64,000 nt of DNA from Sphingobacteriales bacterium TSM_CSS (GCA_002212985.1 NBMY01000077.1:1-64000), one strand, 5' to 3'. Positions 34,658 to 44,269 are shown, counted from the first letter of the stretch. Notes: generated by a model from the letters alone, not told the origin. A program made the numbers and translations.

Positions 34658-35287
34658 ATGAGTGCAGATAAACAGGCTCGTAAAACCAAAGCTACCGACA
34701 TTATTACCCATAACGTACTGTTAAGTATGGGAGCGGCCATTATACCTGTTCCGGTGGCCGATATTATAGCCCTTACCACCCTGCAGGCCAAAATGTTGAA
34801 GGAGTTGTGCGATTTGTACCAGAAACCTTTTTCTAATGACATTGCCCGAAACATTATTACCGCAGTTGCAGGCAACAGCCTTGCCCGCATAGGTTCAAGT
34901 ATTATTAAGGCCATACCCGGCTTGGGCACATTAATAGGCGGCGTTTCGGCGGTAATATTATCTGGCGCTTCTACCTATGCCATTGGCCAGGTATTTGTAA
35001 AAAATCTGGAAGAAGGCAAAGCAATGGAAGAAATTAATCTCGATGCAGCCCGCGAACTATATAAGCAGGAACTTGAAAAGGGTAAAGAAGTAGCATCGCA
35101 GTTGGAAAAAGAATCGGAAGTTCCACCCGGTTCTACGTCAACAGGCAATGATAGTACAGATTTTGAGGAAAACAAAAGAATGAATGTCATTCATCTGCTT
35201 AAAGAACTAAGTAACCTTAACCAGCAGGGCATTATTACCGATGAAGAATTTGCTGCCAAAAAGAAAGAGTTGTTAGAGCAAATTTAA
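34658..35287 (+). CDS. DUF697-like membrane-associated protein with C-terminal SHOCT domain
   Basis: A 209-residue protein. The first 120 residues resemble DUF697: two amphipathic/hydrophobic helices (LLSMGAAIIPVPVADIIALTTLQAKML and IKAIPGLGTLIGGVSAVILSGASTYAIG), with the glycine/proline-rich turns seen in GTPase-associated YcjF-like proteins. A charged linker (about 120-170) leads to a C-terminal SHOCT domain, LLKELSNLNQQGIITDEEF then AAKKKELLEQI, a short helical module commonly found at protein ends. Function is not known; it may interact with the protease in the same operon. Clear ATG at 34658. Confidence 0.82.
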   Translation: MSADKQARKTKATDIITHNVLLSMGAAIIPVPVADIIALTTLQAKMLKELCDLYQKPFSNDIARNIITAVAGNSLARIGSSIIKAIPGLGTLIGGVSAVILSGASTYAIGQVFVKNLEEGKAMEEINLDAARELYKQELEKGKEVASQLEKESEVPPGSTSTGNDSTDFEENKRMNVIHLLKELSNLNQQGIITDEEFAAKKKELLEQI

Positions 35288-35389
35288 CCCAAACCGTTCG
35301 TATTTTTGTTGCTGCCTGCGTTTCAATGATGCCAAACGCCTTCATTTATAATTATATTTGTAGGTCTGTTTTGCAAAGCAGGTTGCAGC

Positions 35390-35776
35390 ATGAAAAAAAA
35401 CTGGTTATACTTATTGCCGTATGCTTACTGTTGTCGGCTGTTGCCTGAAAGCAGGTAAAGCTGGTACAAAGCCTTGTAAGGGAAGCAGGTATTTTGCAAG
35501 CGGGCAAAGCAAACGTTCTGTTTTTTCTTGATACCGGTTGCCCCATCAGCAGGCAAATGACATTGTATATACGCCAGTTGGAATCGGGGGCAGATACGGC
35601 AAAGGTAGTCTTGTTACTGGTATTTCAGCCGCCCGAAAAAAAGGCGCGAATTTCCCGTTTTCTTTCAACTTACAGGCTGCAAGGGTTGCCATCATAAAAA
35701 AGGCAGCGCTCCGTTTGCGCTCACCACCTATGAGCAGGCAGTCCAGCGTGCACCCATGATTGCCCATGTTACCTAA
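35390..35776 (+). pseudogene. Decayed redoxin-like (thioredoxin-fold) exported protein gene
   Basis: A reading frame broken in at least three places. From the ATG at 35390, eight A's are followed by a frame that spells a signal peptide, LVILIAVCLLLSAVA, only if one A is added (MKKKL...). A TGA at 35446 stands where the lipobox cysteine (TGC or TGT) would be. The same frame then continues open through LVQSLVREAGILQAGKA and FFLDTGCPISRQMTLYIRQLE, a redoxin motif, to a TAA at 35695. A shift into the next frame restores GSAPFALTTYEQAVQ and APMIAHVT up to a stop at 35774, and another frame gives a possible tail to about 35842. This looks like a dead gene. The remaining sequence up to 36033 shows nothing recognisable. 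Confidence 0.7.
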
Positions 35777-36033
35777 AAAAAATACATACCTCCGTTTCCG
35801 GCAGATGCAACTTACCGCAGCTATTCCAACCAAAATTGTTTAACCCCTAACTCTTAATTTTCTTACGGACTATATCCGAAGAAAAATATCCCGGTTTAGC
35901 AAAGATATTCAATATATTTATGCGCTATAGTTATGTCTTATTTGCAACTAAGCGCTTTTTGACACAACAAACTAACCTGTAATAGCCCGTCTCAACTTCA
36001 ACAGTCGCGTAGCCTTTACATATTGCTGACAAT

Positions 36034-37317
36034 TTATATCCTGCCTTTCCATCGGTCGTAGGCGGCACGCTCCAGCGCTTCTCGGTGGTTGGGGTGAGCA
36101 ATGCGAATAAGTTCTACAGCCCGTTCTTTAAGGGTTTTACCGTACAAGTTGGCAATGCCGTATTCGGTAACCACATAATGCACATTGGCGCGGGTAGTTA
36201 CCACACCGGCGCCTGTTTTCAGGGTGGGTACAATTTTACTTTCGCCCTTTGCGGTAGTAGAGTTAACGGCAATAATTGGCTTACCGCCCGGCGAGTAGCT
36301 GGCGCCACGTATAAAGTCCATTTGTCCGCCCACGCCGGAGTAAATACTTGTGCCAATAGAATCGGCACAAACTTGGCCAGTAAGGTCAATTTCTATGGCG
36401 CTATTAATGGCTGTTACCTTCGGGTTTTGTCTGATAATAGCGGTATCGTTTACAAAAGCCGCATCGAGCATGAGTACGCGTGGATTATTATGAATAAAAT
36501 CATACACCTTTCGGGTACCCATAACAAAGCTGGAAACTATATGGTTGGGGTGTATTTTTTTATATTCGTTGGTAATAACACCGCGCTCAATGAGGGGCAG
36601 CAGCCCGTCAGAAAACATTTCGGTATGCACGCCCAGCCCTTTGTGGTTGGTGAGGTTGGCCAATGCTGCATTGGGTATGGAACCTATGCCCATTTGCAGG
36701 GTAGCGCCATTATCTACCAGCGTAGCTATATGTTCGCCAATTTTCATTTCAGATTGGCTGAGTTTGGGCATGGGTGCTTCGGGTAGCGGGATATCGCTTT
36801 CTACGAAGTGATCAATACTGCTTACATGTATGGGGGCATCGCCCAGGGCACGGGGCATAAAACGGTTTACCTGTGCTATTACCTTTTTAGACATTTGCAC
36901 CGCCGCCAGCGTAGAATCTACCGAACAACCAAGCGATACATAGCCATGCTTATCGGGCAATGAAACCGATATGAGCGCCACATCAATAGGCACTAATCGT
37001 TGTCTGATAACTAAAGGCACTTCGCTTAAAAACAGGGGCATATAATCTGCCCGACCTTCTTTTATGGCTTGCCGCACGTTTGGGCCTACAAAAAAAGAGC
37101 AGACTTTAAAAATGCCTTCATATTCGGGGTTGGCATAAGGCGCTTCGCCCTCGGTATGCAGGTGAAGAATGCGCACATTGCGCAGTTCATGGGCGCGTTG
37201 CATGAAGGCATTTATTAAAAACTGTGGCGCTGCCGCCACACTGTGTATATATACACTATCGCCCGATTGGATATAGCCTGCCGCCTGTTCGGGCGATATA
37301 AAATTAATTGATGACAT
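36034..37317 (-). CDS. Acetyl-CoA hydrolase/transferase family (4-hydroxybutyrate CoA-transferase-like)
   Basis: A 427-residue family I CoA-transferase. These enzymes move CoA between acids such as acetate, succinate, butyrate or 4-hydroxybutyrate through a glutamyl-CoA thioester. The catalytic glutamate is in LGVHTEMFSDGLLPLIE, and the CoA-site glycine loops are in LQMGIGSIPNAAL and SGVGGQMDFIRGASYSPGG. The C-terminus ends with VVTEYGIANLYGKTLKERA and HPNHREALERAA, typical of the group. The exact acid pair cannot be told. The gene lies downstream of the OstA-like gene with 57 bp between, so it might be co-transcribed although metabolically unrelated. Confidence 0.93.
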   Translation of the reverse strand: MSSINFISPEQAAGYIQSGDSVYIHSVAAAPQFLINAFMQRAHELRNVRILHLHTEGEAPYANPEYEGIFKVCSFFVGPNVRQAIKEGRADYMPLFLSEVPLVIRQRLVPIDVALISVSLPDKHGYVSLGCSVDSTLAAVQMSKKVIAQVNRFMPRALGDAPIHVSSIDHFVESDIPLPEAPMPKLSQSEMKIGEHIATLVDNGATLQMGIGSIPNAALANLTNHKGLGVHTEMFSDGLLPLIERGVITNEYKKIHPNHIVSSFVMGTRKVYDFIHNNPRVLMLDAAFVNDTAIIRQNPKVTAINSAIEIDLTGQVCADSIGTSIYSGVGGQMDFIRGASYSPGGKPIIAVNSTTAKGESKIVPTLKTGAGVVTTRANVHYVVTEYGIANLYGKTLKERAVELIRIAHPNHREALERAAYDRWKGRI

Positions 37318-37374
37318 TTTTTGTGCTTATTTTTGAAAGGTTTTGTAATGAATTGCCTGAAATTGTAAAATAAA

Positions 37375-39183
37375 TTATTGTAAAAACATTTGCGGTCGCT
37401 GCGGTCTTTTTTCTTCCTGCCATTTAAACCCTTTCAGTATAAAATCTGCCGGATTGACCTGCTGAATAGGGTAGAAGGTGGCTTCGGGTTTTTCAATAAA
37501 ACTTATTCTGTCCACTTCTTTTGCTTTTAAATAAATGTACATTTGTTTGCTTTGTGCTCGGTTTAAGCCGTTATACTCCTGCTTTTCGTTTTTTATATAG
37601 TAAATGCTTTCGGCGTTACCGTCTGCAAAAATATGCGTTAGGGTAGAATCGTTGAAAAAGCCGGTAATATTTTTTGCTTTCACCTGATTAAAAACCCCTT
37701 CCTGCTCTTTAGAGGCCATAAAAGATGAGCGTATAAGGAGTATTTGTTGCAGTTGGTTATTTCGGGTATGTGCAATAATGGTATCGGCATAAAGTTGGTA
37801 ATTGTCTGACCACACAATTGGGTTGTAGTACATCCTGAACACCGAATCGGTGGTAGAATAAGCCAGCGAGTCACAAATTCCCTGCATATCGGGTCTGAAG
37901 ATGTGAACGTTCCTGTAAGCGTAAAAGGTTTTTTGGGTAGCGGTATCCTGTTTGGCGGTATCGGGTTTTGCGCTATTTGGTTTATTGGGTTGGGTAAAGC
38001 CTTTCAGGGTATCGGCAGTAAGGAAAAGGGTATCTTTACCGCTTATGTTCATGAGTAAGGGGCGGTTATAGGCCAGCACGGTATGGTTTTTATCGTCAAA
38101 ATCGGCTGCCTGACTTTTTATGGTAATGTTTTGGCTGGTATCTGTCCAAAGCACATTGCCGCGCGCCTTGCCAAAACCCGATACTTTGTTGTAGTCAAGG
38201 TCATCGGCAATAAGGGTTTGCGGCGGGTTATTCACAGCGGTGCGCTGGTTAAGTTTAAGGCGGTCGTTTTTGGTATCATACACACCCGAAGTGGTGTTAA
38301 TGGTACTGCCATCTTTACCCTTTATGGCAGATTGCCCCGAAAATTCTGCCGTTTCGGTTCTGATGTCGTAATTTAGTTGCGGTGTATGCAAATCGTATTC
38401 GGGCGAAACTAAGTGTACATTTTCTTCAAATATGGTTTTTTTTGTGGCGCCGTAGTAGTGTGCCTTTTCGCTGGTTAGGGTGGTGGTTCCGTCAACTAAT
38501 TTACCGCCGCCGCTGTAGGTGCCTTCCTGCGTGTTTACATCATAGTCCATGTGTTGGGCGGTAATGTTTACTTTGCCATCTGTAAGGCGCACGTTGTTGT
38601 AGAGTTCGGCTTTTTTGGTATTCACAAAATACTCTACCTTGTCGGCATAAACGTCGTTTTTTTTGTCGGTCATAAATACGTTGTTTTGCAGCACCGCTTT
38701 TTTGGGCGCAACAAAATAGTACAGGGTATCGGCTTTTATGTCGGTTGTTTTGTCGTTCAGTTTTACGCGGTCGTAGAAGGTGGCTTTTTGCTTGTTGCCG
38801 TTATAGATAAGCCTGTCGGAATAAATATTTACCGAGTCTCCTTGTGCAATATGAATATTTCCGAAAGCCTCAATGTTGTTTTCTTCAAAGTAAAACATGG
38901 CGCTGTCGCAGTGCATGGTTACCTCGCCTTGTTGCAGCATTACGTTGCCAATTAGTTTTCGGGCAGGTTTGTTGCCTTTGGCAATCACTTCCAACAGGTC
39001 GGTGCTTAAAATTTGCAGGGTTTTATCGTCTGTGGCGGGGGTGGGCGGGGTAATGAGCGGTGGTTGTTGTGCAAACAGCAACAGGTTGGTACACAAGCAG
39101 TATAACAGCAGGGCTATTGGCAGCAACGGTTTTTGCAAAAGATGCAGTTGAGTTAAAATTGAAGTTATCGCATACGGTTTCAT
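37375..39183 (-). CDS. OstA-like protein (LptA/OstA_2 family), LPS transport
   Basis: A 602-residue exported protein from the ATG at 39183 (the ATG at 39306 would add 41 unlikely residues before the signal peptide). Signal region about 1-37. The body is a long series of beta-strand pairs of the OstA/LptA jelly-roll type: DLLEVIAKGNKPARKLIGNV, then MHCDSAMFYFEENNIEAFGNIHI and repeated A-Y-Y/V-N-V motifs. The family carries LPS across the periplasm. Bacteroidota homologues are longer than E. coli LptA and hold several OstA modules, as here. It lies in the envelope block next to the MlaD gene and near lptD. Confidence 0.88.
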   Translation of the reverse strand: MKPYAITSILTQLHLLQKPLLPIALLLYCLCTNLLLFAQQPPLITPPTPATDDKTLQILSTDLLEVIAKGNKPARKLIGNVMLQQGEVTMHCDSAMFYFEENNIEAFGNIHIAQGDSVNIYSDRLIYNGNKQKATFYDRVKLNDKTTDIKADTLYYFVAPKKAVLQNNVFMTDKKNDVYADKVEYFVNTKKAELYNNVRLTDGKVNITAQHMDYDVNTQEGTYSGGGKLVDGTTTLTSEKAHYYGATKKTIFEENVHLVSPEYDLHTPQLNYDIRTETAEFSGQSAIKGKDGSTINTTSGVYDTKNDRLKLNQRTAVNNPPQTLIADDLDYNKVSGFGKARGNVLWTDTSQNITIKSQAADFDDKNHTVLAYNRPLLMNISGKDTLFLTADTLKGFTQPNKPNSAKPDTAKQDTATQKTFYAYRNVHIFRPDMQGICDSLAYSTTDSVFRMYYNPIVWSDNYQLYADTIIAHTRNNQLQQILLIRSSFMASKEQEGVFNQVKAKNITGFFNDSTLTHIFADGNAESIYYIKNEKQEYNGLNRAQSKQMYIYLKAKEVDRISFIEKPEATFYPIQQVNPADFILKGFKWQEEKRPQRPQMFLQ

Positions 39184-39312
39184 GTATATGCGCTTGGCGT
39201 TTGTTTTGAGTTTATTGCAAAACAATACAGGTGTTATACTGGTAATAAGCGGCTTTACTTGTACCATTCCTAAACGCACCGAACAGGCTGTTTGTTGCTG
39301 TTGCAAACTTGT

Positions 39313-40410
39313 TTAAAATTTTTCGCTCTTTTTGTCTTGTTCCTTGGGTTCTTGCCCGGTGGTGGGCGGCGGTGCGGCATTTTTTTTCTGCCGGTTAATG
39401 GTAATGAGCGAAAAGCCGAGGTAATTTTTGGGGTTTTGGCGAAGGTCAACCAGGAGGCGGTCTAAATCAAGGCTCGATTGTTCTAAGTTTTTATAGAGCG
39501 AGGGGTTGTTTAGGAGCATGGCCACACTGCCCTCGCCACTTTTAATTTTGGCGGTTATTTGGCTTAGTTCGTCAAGGGTGGCATTGGCTTTTTGCATAGT
39601 GGCAGCAATATCGGTTTTGGAGAGGTTGCCCGACAATGTGTTTAAATTGCCGGTAAGTGTTTCGGCATTTGCTACAATATTGTTAATTTTTGAAGAATTG
39701 CTGCTGATAGTTTTGCTAAGATCTTCCACATTTTGAAGTATATTGCTTACTTTACCCAAATCATTTTCCGAAAACTCACTCATGTTGGCCAGCAGTATTT
39801 GCACATCGGTAAGAGAATTTTTTACTGCGGTAATGCTTTGGGCAACTTCATTCATAATTTTATCCATTTTATCTGAACGGATAATTTTATTCACCGCTGC
39901 CATAGTAGAATCAAGGGTTTGGAGCAGGTGTTCGGCTTTTGTTTTAATGGGTTCTATTTCTTTGAGCGCCATTTCGGTAATGCCTTGTTCGCGCAAGCCT
40001 TCTAAGGTATCGCCGGGAGTAACGTACACCACTTTTGCCAGGTCTTCGGCGGTTTGTACCTGAGGCATTTTCAATTCAAGCGCTTTATCGCCCAACAGGC
40101 TGGAACTTACAATTTGAAGGGTAGAGCCTTTGGGTATATCAATAATTTCTTTCAGCGAAAAGCGCACCACTACCTTAGCGGGGTCGTCTTCTTTGAGGTA
40201 AATTTTATCTACAATGCCAATTTGCAGCCCGTTTACCAACACCGGATTAGCCGGCAACAGCCCGTCAACCCGTTCATATACAGCATAATAAACAATTTGC
40301 TGCCTGAACAGGTTTTTGCCTTTCAGATAGTTATAGCCAAGCACTAAGGTAATAATGGCGGCAAGGGTTAGAGCGCCTACCTTGGTTTCGTTTGATATTT
40401 TGATACTCAA
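39313..40410 (-). CDS. MlaD/MCE family lipid transport protein
   Basis: A 365-residue protein with one N-terminal transmembrane segment (ALTLAAIITLVLGYNYLKG) and a single MCE domain (about 38-125: YERVDGLLPANPVLVNGLQIGIVDKI). A long coiled-coil tail (about 150-330) follows, ending with a charged proline-rich segment. MlaD-type proteins form rings that shuttle phospholipids between membranes with an ABC transporter. The permease and ATPase (mlaE, mlaF) are not in this window. The start codon appears to be TTG at 40410 (SIKISNETKVG follows), matching the family N-terminus (usually MKISNE.KVG). It is downstream of the amidase gene with 198 bp between. Confidence 0.92.
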   Translation of the reverse strand: MSIKISNETKVGALTLAAIITLVLGYNYLKGKNLFRQQIVYYAVYERVDGLLPANPVLVNGLQIGIVDKIYLKEDDPAKVVVRFSLKEIIDIPKGSTLQIVSSSLLGDKALELKMPQVQTAEDLAKVVYVTPGDTLEGLREQGITEMALKEIEPIKTKAEHLLQTLDSTMAAVNKIIRSDKMDKIMNEVAQSITAVKNSLTDVQILLANMSEFSENDLGKVSNILQNVEDLSKTISSNSSKINNIVANAETLTGNLNTLSGNLSKTDIAATMQKANATLDELSQITAKIKSGEGSVAMLLNNPSLYKNLEQSSLDLDRLLVDLRQNPKNYLGFSLITINRQKKNAAPPPTTGQEPKEQDKKSEKF

Positions 40411-40608
40411 AGTGCAAATGTTTTAGGGTACAGTTGAATGCTTTTGCAAATTAACCGATAAATTTTTGATAATTGGTTAAATCCAACGCAAAAACCTTGC
40501 CGCAAAGGTAAAAAAGTACGGTTTTTGTTGTACCGCCGCCGGTCGGTATTTTTTAAGGTGTTGCTTTTGTTTGGGGTATTGCCTGCGGTATGCAGGCCGG
40601 GGCTGCCT

Positions 40609-41466
40609 TTATTTTTTGGGTTTCTTTTCGCCGTTTTTGCCACGGCCGTCCCAATCGGTTTTGTATTCTTTAAAGGCGCGGTAAATGGCCGAGGCAATAT
40701 AGGCCTGCCCGTCGTCTGAGGCAAGGTATTTCTCCTCTGTTTTGTTGCTCAGGAATCCGGTTTCTATAAGTACGCTGGGCATGTTGGTTTTGTACAAAAC
40801 CAGGAAATTGGCCGGCTTTACCCCGCGGCTGTTGCGGTTGGCCCGGTTTTTAAACTGGTAATCTATCATGCTCGCAAAGATTTGACTTTCTGCCATGTGC
40901 GAGAACTGAAACAGGCTAAATATAATGGTAGATTGCGGATCTTGCAGGTTAAAACCGTCGTAGTTGTCTTTGTAGTTTTTTTCCAATGCAATTACCGAGT
41001 TCTCCCTGAAAGCCACCTCTAAGTTATCGCCTGCTTTTTCGGGACCCATAATGTAGGTTTCGGTGCCGTGTACCGAAGCGGTTTCGGGGGCGCTGTTGCA
41101 ATGTATGGAAATAAACAAATCGCCCCCGTTGCGGTTGGCAAAAGAGGCGCGCTCGTGCAATTCTACAAAGGTGTCGTCATTTCGGGTGTATAATACTTTT
41201 ACCCCCGGCACATTTTCCGAAATATATTTACCCACCTTAAGCGCAATAGACAGGGCAACATCTTTTTCTTTGGTAGTTTTACCCGAACATCCATTATCTT
41301 TGCCCCCGTGACCGGCATCTATTATGACCGTATTAAGGGGGCGGTAAAAGTAAGTGTTCTCTTTTGACAGCGAGGGAACTAACCACAATACAGAAAAAAA
41401 CAGAAAATAAACAGGTATTTTTTTAATAAAACAGAATTGAAAAGCGTTGAAATGACCGGTTATCAT
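40609..41466 (-). CDS. N-acetylmuramoyl-L-alanine amidase (Amidase_3, AmiC-like)
   Basis: A 285-residue exported peptidoglycan amidase, which cuts the link between muramic acid and the stem peptide. Zinc ligands and catalytic glutamate are in order: H in VIIDAGHGGKDNG, E in TTKEKDVALS, H in ISIHCNSAP, E in VLIETGFLSN. A signal peptide is at residues 1-about 34. Two ATG starts compete: 41466 gives the neater signal peptide and is my choice; 41523 would add 19 residues. A consensus promoter at 41590-41621 serves either. The tail is basic (GRGKNGEKKPKK). It heads the envelope block amidase, MlaD, OstA. Confidence 0.92.
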   Translation of the reverse strand: MITGHFNAFQFCFIKKIPVYFLFFSVLWLVPSLSKENTYFYRPLNTVIIDAGHGGKDNGCSGKTTKEKDVALSIALKVGKYISENVPGVKVLYTRNDDTFVELHERASFANRNGGDLFISIHCNSAPETASVHGTETYIMGPEKAGDNLEVAFRENSVIALEKNYKDNYDGFNLQDPQSTIIFSLFQFSHMAESQIFASMIDYQFKNRANRNSRGVKPANFLVLYKTNMPSVLIETGFLSNKTEEKYLASDDGQAYIASAIYRAFKEYKTDWDGRGKNGEKKPKK

Positions 41467-41589
41467 GTGTTCCTGTGTTTCTTGTAAATACAATCTGCAA
41501 TTTGCAACCGTTTTTCTGCGCATTCAGCTTGGTATGTATTTAAAGCTTCGGCTTTTACCACAATGCGTATTGCTTTACCTTTGTTGGCG

Positions 41590-41621
41590 CAAATTTATAT
41601 ATTATAGAGTGAAACTGCAAA
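41590..41621 (-). promoter_or_regulatory. Consensus promoter of the amidase/MCE/OstA cluster
   Basis: On the minus strand: TTTG (41621-41618), a 20-nt spacer and TAAATTTG (41597-41590). The expected transcript start is near 41584, 60 nt before the upstream ATG. A further TAAATTTG lies just beyond on the same strand. Confidence 0.62.
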
Positions 41622-41644
41622 TTTATCCCTTGGTTTAATCTGCT

Positions 41645-44269
41645 TTGAGAAAAACTGTACATATACTTTTGACTTTGTTGCTTTGCTTTTGCGCAAGCAG
41701 GCCGGGCGCTTTTGCCCAAAACCTGCCCAATGCAGCGCTACCCGACTCATTGGCGTTGCCGCAACCCGATTCGCTCAAAAACACCGCCGATACCGTACAA
41801 CTTAAAATAGCCGAAGGCGCTATTAAGGACAAGGTTACCTACAGCGCCCGAGACTCTATAGTATATGATGTTACCAACCAGAAAATTTACCTCTACTCAA
41901 AAGCCAAAATTAAACAGGCCGATATGGCCGTGAGCGCCGCCGATATTGTGCTGGATTATACCCAAAAAACCATTAAGGCAGCCGCAAGAACCGATTCGCT
42001 GGGCAATTTGTCTGATATACCGGTGTTTACCGAGGGCGGGCGCGAGTTCCAGTCTGACCAGATTGTCTATAATTTCGATACCCGAAAAGGACGGCTTACC
42101 CACCTCGTAACCCAGGAAGGCGACGGGTACCTGCGCGGCGAAGTGGTAAAGAAAAACGAAAACAACGAAATGTTTGGCCGCAATGCCTTTTATACTACCT
42201 GTAACTTAGAGCATCCGCATTTTAAAATTAATGTAAACAGAGTAAAAATTATTCCCGATAAACTCATAGTATCGGGACCGGCACAACTCATTCTGGAAGA
42301 TGTGCCCACGCCGCTGTTTTTACCCTTCGGAATTTTTCCCATTGCCAAGGGGCAGCGTTCGGGAGTTTTGCTGCCGGCCTACGGCTATTCGCCCAACCGG
42401 GGGTTTTACTTTCAGGGCGGCGGCTACTATTTCGGGTTTAACGATTTTGTTGACCTTGCCCTTACCGGCGATATTTATACCAACGGCAGTTGGCGGGTAA
42501 ATGCCTCATCGGGCTACCGAAAACGCTATAAGTTTAACGGCAATGTAAGCATTGATTACGGCATTAACAAAGACGGCGACCGTATAACCACCAATTACAC
42601 CGAACGCAGCAACTTTTTTGTGCGTTGGCTGCATACCCAGGATGCCAAAGCACGCCCCAACAGCACTTTTTCTGCCAATGTGAGCTTTGGCAGCAGCGGC
42701 TACAACCGCGAGTTTGAAGTGCGAAACGCCAGCGTACTTACCAACACCCTTAGCTCAAGCATAAACTACAATGCCGGTATTGCGGGCACTCCCCTGCGTA
42801 TGGCCATTAACGCTCGCCTCGACCAAAATACCAATACCCAGTTGGTAAACCTTACCCTGCCCAGCTTTAGGGTTGATATGAGCCGGCAGTTTCCGTTTGC
42901 CCGAAAAGTGCAAACCGGCGGCGCCCGTTGGTACGAAAAAATTGGCATTACCTACTCTATGCGCGCCGAGGCCAGAAGCACCGTTACCGACTCGCTGCTG
43001 TTTACCCAAACCGCCCTTAAAAACGCCAAATACGGCATAGAACATACCGCCGCCACCAGCACCAATTTCAACCTGTTTAAATACATTAACATAAGCCCGG
43101 CAATTAATTACGCCGAAGCATGGTATTTTTCTACCACCCAAAAACAGTGGATACCCGATACCACCTACCAAACCATTACCCTGCCCAACGGCGAAACCAC
43201 CATTGACACCCTGCTGCCCCGGCTCGAAGTGCTGACCAACAACGGCTTCCGGCGGGCGGTAAAACAACTCAACTCCAGTGTAAACCTCACCACCAAACTG
43301 TTCGGGTTTCTTAATTTCAAAAACGGTAAAATTAGAGCCATAAGGCACGAAGTAACCCCCTCGGTAAGTTTAAACTACCAACCCGATTTCGGTACCGATT
43401 TCTGGAACTACTACCGCTATGTGCAAAACAACGCCAAAGGCGACAGCACCCGATACTCTGTTTTTGAAGGTGCAATATTCGGCGCACCCTCCGGCGGCGC
43501 CGTGGGGTCGGTTGGGTTTAACCTCAACAACACCCTGCAAATGAAAACCTTTTCGGCAAAAGATACCACCAACAACGGCGAAAAAAAAATAAACCTGCTC
43601 GACCGCCTTAACTTCAGCACCTCCTACAACTTTTTGGCCGATAGTATGCGCTGGGCGCCCGTTAACTTTAGCGGCGGTTTAACCCTGGCCCGAAAAGTGC
43701 AGGTAAACCTCAGCGGTTCCCTCGACCCCTATGCCATAGACAACAACGGCCGAAGCATTGCCCAATCGCAATGGCAACAGCAAAAACAACTGCTGCGCCC
43801 GGCCAATTTTAACCTCACCGTTGCCACTCAGTTCAGCTCCAAAGAACTCGAAACCCTTACCGCCAAATCGGGCACCGAACAGGAAAAAGAAGAAGTACAA
43901 AACAACCCCGATGCGTTTATGAACTTCAATATTCCCTGGCGCATCTCGCTCGATTATACCCTTAGCCTGCGCCCCACCCGCCGAAACGGGCAAGATACCA
44001 CCTTGGTTACCCAAAGCCTGAACTTTAGCGGAGAGGTAAATCTTACTCCAAAATGGCGCGTGGCTTTTAACTCTGGATACGATTTTGCTTTCAAAAAACT
44101 TGCTCGCACCACCTTAGACATTACCCGCGACCTGCACTGCTGGGAAATGCTCCTTACCCTTGCACCTACCGGCGCTTACCGCTACTATGTATTTACCATA
44201 CGCGTAAAATCTGCCCTGTTGCAAGACCTTAAACTTACCCGCCGCCGTTTCTGGCAAGATTTAAACTAA
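41645..44269 (+). CDS. lptD: LptD-like outer membrane LPS assembly protein
   Basis: An 874-residue outer membrane barrel protein that inserts LPS. Signal peptide about 1-24 (GAFAQ). An N-terminal OstA-type periplasmic domain (about 70-225: VTYSARDSIVYDVTNQKIYL; REFQSDQIVYNFDTRKG) precedes the barrel; TPLFLPFGIFPIAKGQRSG marks the junction typical of the LptD_2 family in Bacteroidota. The remainder alternates short strands with aromatic residues up to the end RRRFWQDLN. E. coli-style conserved disulfide cysteines are not apparent. The TTG at 41645 is the only fitting start. It is divergent from the amidase/MCE/OstA genes with 178 bp between, consistent with shared control of envelope assembly. 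Confidence 0.88.
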   Translation: MRKTVHILLTLLLCFCASRPGAFAQNLPNAALPDSLALPQPDSLKNTADTVQLKIAEGAIKDKVTYSARDSIVYDVTNQKIYLYSKAKIKQADMAVSAADIVLDYTQKTIKAAARTDSLGNLSDIPVFTEGGREFQSDQIVYNFDTRKGRLTHLVTQEGDGYLRGEVVKKNENNEMFGRNAFYTTCNLEHPHFKINVNRVKIIPDKLIVSGPAQLILEDVPTPLFLPFGIFPIAKGQRSGVLLPAYGYSPNRGFYFQGGGYYFGFNDFVDLALTGDIYTNGSWRVNASSGYRKRYKFNGNVSIDYGINKDGDRITTNYTERSNFFVRWLHTQDAKARPNSTFSANVSFGSSGYNREFEVRNASVLTNTLSSSINYNAGIAGTPLRMAINARLDQNTNTQLVNLTLPSFRVDMSRQFPFARKVQTGGARWYEKIGITYSMRAEARSTVTDSLLFTQTALKNAKYGIEHTAATSTNFNLFKYINISPAINYAEAWYFSTTQKQWIPDTTYQTITLPNGETTIDTLLPRLEVLTNNGFRRAVKQLNSSVNLTTKLFGFLNFKNGKIRAIRHEVTPSVSLNYQPDFGTDFWNYYRYVQNNAKGDSTRYSVFEGAIFGAPSGGAVGSVGFNLNNTLQMKTFSAKDTTNNGEKKINLLDRLNFSTSYNFLADSMRWAPVNFSGGLTLARKVQVNLSGSLDPYAIDNNGRSIAQSQWQQQKQLLRPANFNLTVATQFSSKELETLTAKSGTEQEKEEVQNNPDAFMNFNIPWRISLDYTLSLRPTRRNGQDTTLVTQSLNFSGEVNLTPKWRVAFNSGYDFAFKKLARTTLDITRDLHCWEMLLTLAPTGAYRYYVFTIRVKSALLQDLKLTRRRFWQDLN

